A stretch of 25,353 bases of DNA from CAJGDV01 sp036667875. Lineage in GTDB: Bacteria > Bacillota_I > Bacilli_A > RF39 > UBA660. A program made the position numbers and the translations under genes. Position 1 is the stretch's first letter; each line of letters begins with the position of its first letter. The notes beneath the pieces were generated by a model. That model was given only the letters and a program-made list of their open reading frames with translations. It was not told the DNA's origin and did no database searches. The DNA lies in the NCBI GenBank assembly GCA_036667875.1, contig JAVWTD010000016.1, forward strand, positions 1-25,353. Reading direction: 5' to 3'. Positions 15,136-22,787 of this stretch are shown one piece after another.

Positions 15136-15144
15136 GTATACATA
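15133..15144. repeat. 12-bp palindrome TATGTATACATA at the lexA transcription start
   Basis: A perfect dyad overlapping the end of the -10 and the likely +1 of lexA. It does not match the LexA box. It might be a second regulator site or chance. Confidence 0.5.
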
Positions 15145-15169
15145 ACACTGGAGTTTAGGAGGTCTTTAA

Positions 15170-15787
15170 ATGGAGAGATTAACCAAAAAACAAGAAGAAA
15201 TTTTAACTTTTATTAAAAAATTTATTGTTAATCATGGTTATCCGCCTACTGTAAGAGAAATCGGGAAATCTTTAAATGTTTCAAGTCCCGCTACTATACA
15301 TACACATTTAAGTAAGTTAGTAGAAAAAGGCATTATCAAAAAAGACGGTACAAAAAATAGAGCTATGGAATTACTAGTTCATAACGAGTATGAAAAAGAT
15401 GATGAAAGAATAATTGATGTTCCTCTACTAGGTAAAATTACAGCTGGTAACCCTATAGAAGCAATCGAAAATCCTGATGATTATATTAGTCTTCCATCAT
15501 ATTTAGTCCCTAATAATAAAGAGGTATTTGCCCTTAATGTTAGTGGAGAAAGCATGATTAATGCAGGTATTTTAGATGGTGATATAATAATTGTTGAAAA
15601 AAGAAATCATGCAAGAAATAGAGAAATAGTTGTTGCAATGAACGAGTATAATGAAGTGACTTTAAAAACTTTTTATAAGGAAAATGGATATTTTAGGTTA
15701 CAGCCTGAAAATGATACAATGGAACCAATTATTCTAAATAACGTTACTATATTAGGTAAGGCTATAGGATTATATAGAAAGATATAA
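15170..15787 (+). CDS. lexA: SOS repressor LexA
   Basis: 205 aa, the usual length. The N-terminal winged helix (1-70) contains the recognition region PTVREIGKSLNVSSPATIHTHL. The C-terminal S24 latent protease has the Ala92-Gly93 autocleavage bond (GKITAGNPIEA), nucleophile Ser128 (SGESM) and general base Lys166 (VTLKTFY). It represses DNA-damage genes until RecA filaments trigger self-cleavage. AGGAGGT lies six bases before the ATG. Autoregulation is expected from the operator over its -35. It is one of only two plus-strand genes here and ends in a strong terminator. Confidence 0.97.
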   Translation: MERLTKKQEEILTFIKKFIVNHGYPPTVREIGKSLNVSSPATIHTHLSKLVEKGIIKKDGTKNRAMELLVHNEYEKDDERIIDVPLLGKITAGNPIEAIENPDDYISLPSYLVPNNKEVFALNVSGESMINAGILDGDIIIVEKRNHARNREIVVAMNEYNEVTLKTFYKENGYFRLQPENDTMEPIILNNVTILGKAIGLYRKI

Positions 15788-15822
15788 AACTAATAAGGAG
15801 TATTCTTTATTAGTTTTATTTT
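15785..15822 (+). terminator. Rho-independent terminator of lexA
   Basis: TAAAACTAATAA (15785-15796) and TTATTAGTTTTA (15807-15818) form a 12-bp stem around a 10-base loop, followed by T residues. The stem starts at the lexA stop codon. Confidence 0.8.
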
Positions 15823-15845
15823 GCAAATAATTAAGTTTTCTCATT

Positions 15846-15870
15846 AAAAAAAGAACTATTTCTAGTTCTT
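15846..15870 (-). terminator. Rho-independent terminator of the parE-plsC-parC operon
   Basis: AAGAACTA (15851-15858) and TAGTTCTT (15863-15870) form an 8-bp stem with a 4-base loop; the minus strand continues into seven T residues (15846-15852). The parC stop codon (15862-15864) is at the stem-loop junction. Confidence 0.8.
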
Positions 15871-18366
15871 AATTTCAAAGTCATCTAAAAAGTCATCAAT
15901 TGTCATAATTTTTTCGTCTACTTTAGTCAAATCTACTTTAGTTTCTTCTATTACTGTTTCTTCTTTAATATCTTCAACAATAGATGCTTCGTAAACTAAA
16001 TCAATTTTTTCTTTTGTTATTTGAGTTCCTGTGGAGTATCTATCGGCGATTGGTAATTCGGTTGATTTAATATTAAGCATATCAATTCCTAATTTTAAAA
16101 CTATATTAACTCGTCCTAGATTTATAAAGGTTTTTATTATATGGTATGGGTTTGTTTTAACGTCTCTTACCATTTGTATTCCTTTTCTTGCTCTAGTTCC
16201 TGATTCGAATTCATCAATCTTAATTCTTTTACCGGTTCCTTTATCAGTTATAACTGTAAGGTAATCTGCATCACTAAATGTTTGTCCACAGACTACTGTG
16301 TCATTTTTAAGTGATACTGCTTTTACTCCAGCTGCTCTTAGACCAACTTCAGTAACTTCACTTGTTTTATATCTTAATCCAAATCCATTAGATGTTGTAA
16401 TGAAAATATCAGTTCCCTGATTGTTAGTAACATTTACAACTTCATCATTTTCTTTTAGTTTGAATGTCATGATTGGTTTTGAATATCTTGTTACTTTGTA
16501 GTCTTTCAAGTTAGTTCTTTTAATCATACCATTTTTAGTAAATAAAGTTATTTTATCAGTTGAATCAAAGTTAGTTACTGGTATTGTTCCAATAATTACT
16601 TCATTTTCATCAATTTTAACGATATTACTAATATGTTTTCCTAATTCTTTCCATTTTATTTCTGGAAGTTCATAGACTGGAACAAATAAATAATTTCCGA
16701 GATTTGTAAATATTAAAAGTGTGTCAATTGTTGATACTTTGTATAGTCCTGTAACAAAGTCTCCATCTTTTAATGTTGTTTCTTCATCTTTATTATAACT
16801 TCTTGTTGAAACTCTTTTTACATATCCTTCGTTTGTTATTACTGCATAACAATCTTCTTTAGGTATCATTTTAATTGTTTCAATTTTTATTTCTGTTATT
16901 TCATCTTCAATTATTGTTTTTCTTGGTTCTGCATATTCTTTTTTGACTTTTCTAAGTTCTTCTTTCATTACTCCTAGTAGTCTTTCTTCATCGTTTAATA
17001 TGGCTTCTAGGTTAGCAATAATTAATTGTAAATCTCTTACTTTTTCTTGAAGAGCTACAACGTCTGTATTAGTTAATCTATAAAGTTGTAAAGTAATAAT
17101 AGCTTCTGCTTGAATTTCAGTAAATTGAAATTGAGTTACTAAATTATTTCTAGCGTCTGTTTTGTTATTACTTCCTCTTATTACTTTAATTACTTCATCT
17201 AATATTGACATTGCTTTAATTAGACCTTCTGATATATGTAATTCATGTTTAAATGTTTTTAAATCAAATTGTGTTCTTCTTGTAATTACTTCTTTTTGAT
17301 GTGCTATGTAAGCATCTAAAATGGGAAGAATCCCTAGAGTCATTGGTCGTCTATTTACTATGGCTACCATATTATAATTATAAGATATTTGCATTTCAGT
17401 ATTCTTTAATAGATAATTTAAGACAAGTTCTCTATTAGCATCTTTTTTTAAGTCAATAGCTATTCTAAGACCTTCTCGGTCTGATTCATCTCTAACTTCT
17501 GCTATTCCTTCAATTTTTTTATCTATTCTAATGTCATCTATTTTTTTGACCATATTTGCTTTATTAACTTCAAAAGGAATTTCAGTTATGATTATTGATT
17601 CTTTTCCTTTTTCTTTTTCAAATGTTGATTTACATTTAACAATAACTTTTCCTCTTCCGGTTGTGAAAGCATCAATTATTCCTTGTTTTCCACAGGCTGT
17701 TCCTCCGGTTGGGAAGTCTGGACCTTTTACTATATCTAGTATTGTTTCTAGTCTACAGTTTGGACTTTCAATTCTTTTAATTGTTGCATCAATAATTTCA
17801 CCTAGATTATGTGTTGGTATGTTTGTTGCATATCCTGCACTTATACCGGATGAACCATTAACTAAAAGATTAGGATATTTAGCGGGTAGTACTGTTGGTT
17901 CCATTTCTGTATCATCAAAGTTTGGAGCCCATACTACTGTATCTTTATAAATATCTTTTAATAGTTCATTGCTTATTTTAGATAGTCTTGCTTCTGTATA
18001 ACGCATAGCGGCAGCTGAGTCTCCATCCATGGAACCGTTATTTCCTTGCATGTCTACATACATGGTATTTTGTTTCCACCATTGGCTCATTCTAACCATG
18101 GCATCATATATTGATGAGTCTCCATGTGGATGGAAATTACCCATTATGTGACCAACTGTTTTGGCACTTTTTCTGTATGGTTTATCAAATGTATTTTTTT
18201 CATGATACATACCATATAATATTCTTCTTTGAACTGGTTTTAATCCATCTCTAACATCTGGAATTGCTCTATCTTGAATAATGGTTTTAGCGTATCTTCC
18301 AAATCTATCTCCCATTATTTCTTCAAGAGCATAAATATGTACTCTTTTATTTATATCATTTTGCAT
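15862..18366 (-). CDS. parC: DNA topoisomerase IV subunit A
   Basis: 834 aa. Together with ParE it decatenates daughter chromosomes. N-terminal breakage-reunion domain with GLKPVQRRILYGM, HPHGDSSIYDAMVRMSQ and the catalytic Tyr123 (AAMRYTEARLS). Quinolone-determining positions are Ser84 and Asp88, a susceptible-looking state by analogy with other ParC proteins. The C-terminal part (about 500-790) is a beta-pinwheel with the repeats typical of ParC (ITNEGYVKRVS, FTKNGMIKRT, TSNGFGLRY, TDKGTGKRI) and no canonical GyrA box, which favours ParC over GyrA. The extreme C-terminus is a Lys/Glu/Thr-rich tail. AGGTGAT, which overlaps the plsC stop, precedes the ATG; four bases separate the genes. Confidence 0.93.
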   Translation of the reverse strand: MQNDINKRVHIYALEEIMGDRFGRYAKTIIQDRAIPDVRDGLKPVQRRILYGMYHEKNTFDKPYRKSAKTVGHIMGNFHPHGDSSIYDAMVRMSQWWKQNTMYVDMQGNNGSMDGDSAAAMRYTEARLSKISNELLKDIYKDTVVWAPNFDDTEMEPTVLPAKYPNLLVNGSSGISAGYATNIPTHNLGEIIDATIKRIESPNCRLETILDIVKGPDFPTGGTACGKQGIIDAFTTGRGKVIVKCKSTFEKEKGKESIIITEIPFEVNKANMVKKIDDIRIDKKIEGIAEVRDESDREGLRIAIDLKKDANRELVLNYLLKNTEMQISYNYNMVAIVNRRPMTLGILPILDAYIAHQKEVITRRTQFDLKTFKHELHISEGLIKAMSILDEVIKVIRGSNNKTDARNNLVTQFQFTEIQAEAIITLQLYRLTNTDVVALQEKVRDLQLIIANLEAILNDEERLLGVMKEELRKVKKEYAEPRKTIIEDEITEIKIETIKMIPKEDCYAVITNEGYVKRVSTRSYNKDEETTLKDGDFVTGLYKVSTIDTLLIFTNLGNYLFVPVYELPEIKWKELGKHISNIVKIDENEVIIGTIPVTNFDSTDKITLFTKNGMIKRTNLKDYKVTRYSKPIMTFKLKENDEVVNVTNNQGTDIFITTSNGFGLRYKTSEVTEVGLRAAGVKAVSLKNDTVVCGQTFSDADYLTVITDKGTGKRIKIDEFESGTRARKGIQMVRDVKTNPYHIIKTFINLGRVNIVLKLGIDMLNIKSTELPIADRYSTGTQITKEKIDLVYEASIVEDIKEETVIEETKVDLTKVDEKIMTIDDFLDDFEIKN

Positions 18367-18370
18367 GTAA

Positions 18371-18940
18371 TCACCTACTTAATATTAATGATTTTACTTG
18401 TTCTCTTAAGTATTCATTTTCTTCTGTTTTTTTAAATTCTTTATAATTTATTGGTTTTCCTATGTTTAGTGTTAGATTTCCATTTTTTTTATATTCTCCA
18501 GAGATACCACAAGGTAAAATATCTGTTTTAGATAATCTTGCTATACCTGGTATTCCTGATTTGAATGGTAAAAGTTCTTTATTTTTTGATCTTGTTCCTT
18601 CAGGAAATATTCCTACAGTATTACCTTCTTTTAATAATTTTACTGTATATTTTATGGCTGCAAGATCCATATTGTTTCTGTCAATTGGAAATGATCCCAT
18701 ATTTTCAATAAACCATTTTACAAGTCTATTTTCAAATGCTTCTTTTTTGGTCATAAATTTTATTTGATTATCTATAGCGTATAAAAGAAGAGCAGGATCT
18801 TTCCAATCTATATGGTTTGAAACTATTATAAAATTATTGTTTGGAATATTTTCTTTTCCTATAATAAGTGGATTATAATGTTTTTCAATTATTAAATCAG
18901 TTAGTGTTTTAACTCTTTCATAAAATTTTAGATTTTCCAT
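18371..18940 (-). CDS. plsC: 1-acyl-sn-glycerol-3-phosphate acyltransferase (PlsC family)
   Basis: 189 aa, on the short side for the family (about 200-240). It adds the second acyl chain to lysophosphatidate at the inner membrane face. The catalytic NHxxxxD motif is SNHIDWKD (His43, Asp48), the substrate-binding block is FPEGTRS (112-118) and the late motif is LPCGISG. There is no strong membrane helix. One base separates it from parE and four from parC, so it is embedded in the topoisomerase IV operon. A LPLAT-family acyltransferase of other specificity is possible. Confidence 0.9.
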   Translation of the reverse strand: MENLKFYERVKTLTDLIIEKHYNPLIIGKENIPNNNFIIVSNHIDWKDPALLLYAIDNQIKFMTKKEAFENRLVKWFIENMGSFPIDRNNMDLAAIKYTVKLLKEGNTVGIFPEGTRSKNKELLPFKSGIPGIARLSKTDILPCGISGEYKKNGNLTLNIGKPINYKEFKKTEENEYLREQVKSLILSR

Positions 18941-18941
18941 A

Positions 18942-20846
18942 TTATACTTGGAAATTATCTTCTAAAGAGAATTCTACATTCTCTTCAATCCATTCTTTTC
19001 TTGGTTCTACTTTATCTCCCATTAAAACACTGACTCTTTTTTCTGCTAGGGCTACATCTTCTATGTTTACTTGTATTAAACTTCTTGTGTCTGGATTCAT
19101 GGTTGTTTCCCATAGTTGATCGGCATTCATTTCTCCTAGTCCCTTGTATCTTTGAACTCCAGGTTTTCCTGTATTTTTTTCGACTATTTCTTTCCATTCT
19201 TCATCAGACCACGCATAGAAATGCTTTTTCCCGTAATCTAATTTATATAAAGGTGGAAGTGCTATATAAAGTTTTCCTGCTTCTATTAGTGGTTTCATAT
19301 ATCTATAAAAGAATGTTATTAATAATATTTGGATATGTGCTCCATCGTCATCAGCATCGGTCATGATTATTACTTTATCATAGTTTGAGTCTTCAACTGT
19401 AAAATCACTTCCTACTCCTGCTCCAATGGCATGAATCATAGTATTAATTTCTTCATTTTTTAGTATTTCTTCCATTCTTGCTTTTTCTGTGTTTATTACT
19501 TTTCCTCTTAGGGGAAGGATAGCTTGAAATCTTCTATCTCTTCCTCCTTTTGCACTACCTCCGGCAGAGTCTCCTTCTACTAGATATAGTTCATTTTTCT
19601 TTGGATCTCTTTTTCCTGCAGGTGCAAGTTTTCCTGATAAGGCTCTTTCTTTTTTGTTTTTGTCTTTTCCTTGACGTGCCTCATCTCTTGCTTTTCTAGC
19701 AGCTTCTCTAACACTTTTACTTTTAACCATTTTTTCTATGATTTTTTGTGCTATTGCTTTATTTTCTTCTAGATAAAATTGTAGTTGTTCACTAACTATT
19801 GTATCTACTATTGTTCTTGCTTGAGGGGTTCCTAGTTTTCCTTTTGTTTGTCCTTCAAATTGTAATAAGTCTTCTGGTATTTGAAGGGAAAGGATTGCTG
19901 TTAGTCCTTCTCTTGTGTCTGGTCCTTCTAGGTTTTTATCTTTTGGTTTTAAGTATCCATTGCTTCTTGCGTAGTCATTAAATACTCTTGTAAGAGCAGT
20001 TTTAAATCCAACTTCATGACTTCCTCCATCATTAGTTTTAACATTGTTAACAAAGGATACTAAGTTTTCTGAATATCCTTCTGTATATTGAAATGCTACT
20101 TGGGCATTTATTTTGTTTTTTATTCCATTGAAGAAAGCTACGTTGTGAAGTGTCTTTTTGTCATCATTTAAATATTCTACAAAAGCACTTAAACCGTCAT
20201 CGTAGTGGAATACTTCTTTTCTTCCTTCTATTTCATCACATATTTCTATAGTTAATTCTTTTAATAGAAAAGCACTTTCTTGCATTCTTTCAATTATTGA
20301 AGAGTAAGAAAAGTTTGATACTGGAAATATTAAAGGGTCTGGTTTAAATCTAACTGTTGTTCCTGTTTTGCTTGTTTTTTCAAGTTTTTTTAAAGGAACT
20401 TTAGTGTGTCCTCCATTTTCAAAACGAATATAATGTTCAAAACCATCTCTTTTAATGTTTACTTCCATCCAAACTGATAGTGCGTTTACTACTGAACCAC
20501 CTACACCATGTAAGCCGCCGGATACTTTATATCCGCCACTTTCAAACTTACCTCCAGCGTGTAATACTGTATAAATTACTTCTGGTGTGCTCATTCCAGA
20601 AGAGTGCATACCAACAGGGACTCCACGTCCTTCATCAGTTACACTTAATGATCCATCTTTATGTAAGTTAATTAATATTTTTTTACCAAAACCATTGATA
20701 ACTTCATCAATTGAATTATCAACAATTTCCCATACAAGATGATGTAATCCTCTTTTGTCTGTTGACCCAATATACATACCTGGTCTTTTGCGGACTGCAT
20801 CTAGTCCTTCAAGTATCTTTATTGAGCTTTCGTCATATTTTGCCAT
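18942..20846 (-). CDS. parE: DNA topoisomerase IV subunit B
   Basis: 634 aa from the ATG at 20846. The longer frame (to 20912) runs through the -10 box, whereas GGGTGAT sits four bases before this ATG and MAKYDESSIKILEGLDAVRKR is the family start. GHKL ATPase: EIVDNSIDE (40-48), DEGRGVPVG (71-79), GLHGVGGSVVNALS (111-124) and the QTKGKLGT loop (333-340). TOPRIM: EGDSAGGSAKGGRDRRFQ (Glu424) and DADDDGAHI (Asp497/499/501). QRYKGLGEMN lies near the C-terminus. The spelling STDKRGLHHLVWEIVDN and the pairing with parC favour ParE over GyrB. First gene of parE-plsC-parC. Confidence 0.95.
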   Translation of the reverse strand: MAKYDESSIKILEGLDAVRKRPGMYIGSTDKRGLHHLVWEIVDNSIDEVINGFGKKILINLHKDGSLSVTDEGRGVPVGMHSSGMSTPEVIYTVLHAGGKFESGGYKVSGGLHGVGGSVVNALSVWMEVNIKRDGFEHYIRFENGGHTKVPLKKLEKTSKTGTTVRFKPDPLIFPVSNFSYSSIIERMQESAFLLKELTIEICDEIEGRKEVFHYDDGLSAFVEYLNDDKKTLHNVAFFNGIKNKINAQVAFQYTEGYSENLVSFVNNVKTNDGGSHEVGFKTALTRVFNDYARSNGYLKPKDKNLEGPDTREGLTAILSLQIPEDLLQFEGQTKGKLGTPQARTIVDTIVSEQLQFYLEENKAIAQKIIEKMVKSKSVREAARKARDEARQGKDKNKKERALSGKLAPAGKRDPKKNELYLVEGDSAGGSAKGGRDRRFQAILPLRGKVINTEKARMEEILKNEEINTMIHAIGAGVGSDFTVEDSNYDKVIIMTDADDDGAHIQILLITFFYRYMKPLIEAGKLYIALPPLYKLDYGKKHFYAWSDEEWKEIVEKNTGKPGVQRYKGLGEMNADQLWETTMNPDTRSLIQVNIEDVALAEKRVSVLMGDKVEPRKEWIEENVEFSLEDNFQV

Positions 20847-20862
20847 CTCTATCACCCATACC

Positions 20863-20871
20863 ATTATAGCA
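20863..20871 (-). promoter_or_regulatory. Extended -10 promoter of parE-plsC-parC
   Basis: Minus strand TGCTATAAT, with a weak TTTATT-like -35 17 bases upstream (20886-20891). It lies 17 bases before the parE ATG. The leader would be very short. Confidence 0.55.
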
Positions 20872-20977
20872 CAGAATTTATTATAAATAAAAGGGATTTC
20901 CTTAAAGTACAAGCAATTTTGCCGGTTAGTCTTTTGAATTAGTAATCATTTTGCAATTGTACTTTTTTAAAACAAAG

Positions 20978-21001
20978 AAAAAAACCTTTAAAAAAGATTT
21001 T
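20978..21001 (-). terminator. Terminator of the ftsK-C39-lipoprotein operon
   Basis: AAAACCTTT (20981-20989) and AAAGATTTT (20993-21001) form a 9-bp stem with one G-U wobble and a 3-base loop; the minus strand runs into seven T residues (20978-20984). It overlaps the stop codon at 21000-21002. Confidence 0.55.
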
Positions 21002-21638
21002 ATTTCATATTTTTAAATAAATAGATTCCACCAATTAGCATTGAAAGAACGACTGTTGCTGAAAATATTTTTTTAAAAGTTTCACCGAATGATGATTTAG
21101 TTTCTTTTATATTTTTCATAACTAGTATATCAATGTTGGTATTTTCTTTATTTTCATTGTTTATTGTCCAAGTATATACATTGTCTTTTTTTGTGTTAGA
21201 ATTTTCTTTTGAGACAAATTTAGATGTTTTTATGTTAATATTAACTTTTTCGTTTTCATAAAGGCAACCAAACAAACCTGATGCTTTTATTGAATAGTAT
21301 TCGTTTGTTTCTTTAAACATGAAGTTTTTGAAACATCTTTTACCTAAGACTGATTCTTGATATTTATCATTATCATATTTATAGGATAGTGTTTTTCTAG
21401 TTCCTATATCTATTTTTTTGTTTGTTATTTGATATTCATGTCCTTTTTCATAAACATCTATTACGGCTGTTAGGTTTTTTAGTTGGTCGTCAATATCTTT
21501 TTTTACTGTATTGGACAAACTATCTGGAATGTCAATTACTATTTCTTCTTCAATAATATCATCTAGTTTTATATTATAGTTAGCGTTACACCCTGTTAGA
21601 AATAAGGATATTATAAGTACTAAAATAACTTTCTTCAT
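21000..21638 (-). CDS. Lipoprotein with C-terminal membrane helix
   Basis: 212 aa from the ATG at 21638; the frame is open further upstream into the previous gene, but MKKVILVLIISLFLTGC is a complete lipoprotein signal (Cys17) with AAAGGA nine bases before it. A beta-rich domain follows, with a conserved-looking pair of Cys (KRCF and GLFGC), then a Lys/Asn-rich linker and a C-terminal membrane helix (about 190-208, FSATVVLSMLIGGIYLF). So the protein is anchored at both ends with the domain outside. This topology and the 'vYTWTINNENKENTNIDI' segment recall LppM/DUF3153-like proteins, but I cannot assign the family. It starts four bases after the C39 fusion gene, with which it is surely co-transcribed. 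Confidence 0.8.
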   Translation of the reverse strand: MKKVILVLIISLFLTGCNANYNIKLDDIIEEEIVIDIPDSLSNTVKKDIDDQLKNLTAVIDVYEKGHEYQITNKKIDIGTRKTLSYKYDNDKYQESVLGKRCFKNFMFKETNEYYSIKASGLFGCLYENEKVNINIKTSKFVSKENSNTKKDNVYTWTINNENKENTNIDILVMKNIKETKSSFGETFKKIFSATVVLSMLIGGIYLFKNMK

Positions 21639-21642
21639 ATCT

Positions 21643-22776
21643 TTAATTCCTTTCATAATAGAAGTAGATGTAGTGTGCTCCTCCACCTCTTCCTTTATAA
21701 TTAACGACAATCTCTTGCCAAAATTGATCATCACCATATTCTCCATTCATGTATCGGTCCCCTGGATCTAATATATGAAATTTTCCATTACTGTAGGAAT
21801 CACAAACAAGAAAGTGGTTGATTACGTTTATTATTAAAGGATGTCCTTTTTGTAATTCTTCTTTAAATTTACTAAGAGAGGCAGCTTTATTACTTCCTGT
21901 ATTTATTCTTGTTCCTTTAACTTTCCATGTATTTAAAAAGTTTGTATTTGTGAAAGCATCCCATGATGACCATGTTGCTGGAACTCCTAGTGCTTTCATT
22001 CTTTTTGTTAGGGCTATTGGGTCAACACTTGAATCGGTTCCCATTCCTGCTACAATCATAGCAAGTGATGTTCCTCCACATGCTTCACTACAAAATGATC
22101 CTCCAAAATAAATTTGTTGTCCCCAAGGTGAATCACATTGGTTATAATAAGGGATTTTCCCTGTTGGGGAATTTCCTCCTGGTTTTGATATGCTGTTATC
22201 TGGTGGTTGATAAGCATCATCTCTTAGGTCTGGTGTTGTGTCTTCTCTAAGGGCTTCTTTTTCTTCTTTTATTTTTCCTTTTATTTTACCATAGACTGTT
22301 AAGAGTCTCGCTTCGTATTCTTTTCTTGTTTCGCTACTTCTTATATTCATGACTAAAATTTTTGCATCATCATATAATACGTTTGCATCATAACTTTTAT
22401 AGTCTTTTGTTGCAACTAGGCTTTCTGCTTCTGCTACTTTTTCAGAAGACATGTTGACATAAAGTTGATCGATATGACCTCTGGAAGCTGCTTGAAAGCA
22501 TGTTGTATATTCAAATGTTGTATCTATGATATTCATAGTCATATCTACTAGAGTTGGTATAAAGAATACAATAGCCATTGCTAGTAATCTTTTTGGAATC
22601 ATTGAAGTTGCTTTTTTTATTAAATCTTGATTTTTAGCGGTTACAGCCTTTAAGATATCATAACTAGCATATAATATAACAATTAAAGGGGCTACTATTT
22701 GAAGAATATTTATAAAAGTTTTAGAAATTAAAACTAATTCTAAAATTTTGGGATCGTTACATACTGTTAGCATCAT
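21643..22776 (-). CDS. VirB2/TrbC-like membrane domain fused to a C39-family peptidase
   Basis: 377 aa. Residues 15-38 and 62-84 are membrane helices separated by a basic loop, DILKAVTAKNQDLIKKATSMIPKRL; the pattern resembles VirB2/TrbC-like pilin proteins of Bacillota type IV secretion systems (KAV...D..KKA...IPKR.LA..I.FFIPTLV). A charged, likely helical stretch (110-180) and a Pro/Gly linker (180-206) lead to a papain-like C39_2 domain (207-375): oxyanion Gln213 (YYNQCDSPWG), nucleophile Cys233 (EACGGTSLAMIVAG), His321 (INHFLVCDS) and Asp337 (ILDPGD). With the basic loop inside, the peptidase faces outward. AGGAG precedes the ATG, and only 11 bases separate it from ftsK. The substrate is unknown; peptide or wall crosslink cleavage are both possible. 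Confidence 0.82.
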   Translation of the reverse strand: MMLTVCNDPKILELVLISKTFINILQIVAPLIVILYASYDILKAVTAKNQDLIKKATSMIPKRLLAMAIVFFIPTLVDMTMNIIDTTFEYTTCFQAASRGHIDQLYVNMSSEKVAEAESLVATKDYKSYDANVLYDDAKILVMNIRSSETRKEYEARLLTVYGKIKGKIKEEKEALREDTTPDLRDDAYQPPDNSISKPGGNSPTGKIPYYNQCDSPWGQQIYFGGSFCSEACGGTSLAMIVAGMGTDSSVDPIALTKRMKALGVPATWSSWDAFTNTNFLNTWKVKGTRINTGSNKAASLSKFKEELQKGHPLIINVINHFLVCDSYSNGKFHILDPGDRYMNGEYGDDQFWQEIVVNYKGRGGGAHYIYFYYERN

Positions 22777-22787
22777 TTATTATTCTC

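Noticed and set aside
17531..17950. 139-codon plus-strand open frame inside parC
   Set aside because: Antisense to conserved parC sequence, with no ribosome binding site or domain.
20913..20999. Imperfect inverted repeat TACAAGCAATTTTGC / GCAATTGTA upstream of parE
   Set aside because: The arms match poorly and the spacing is uneven; it fits no known operator or riboswitch.
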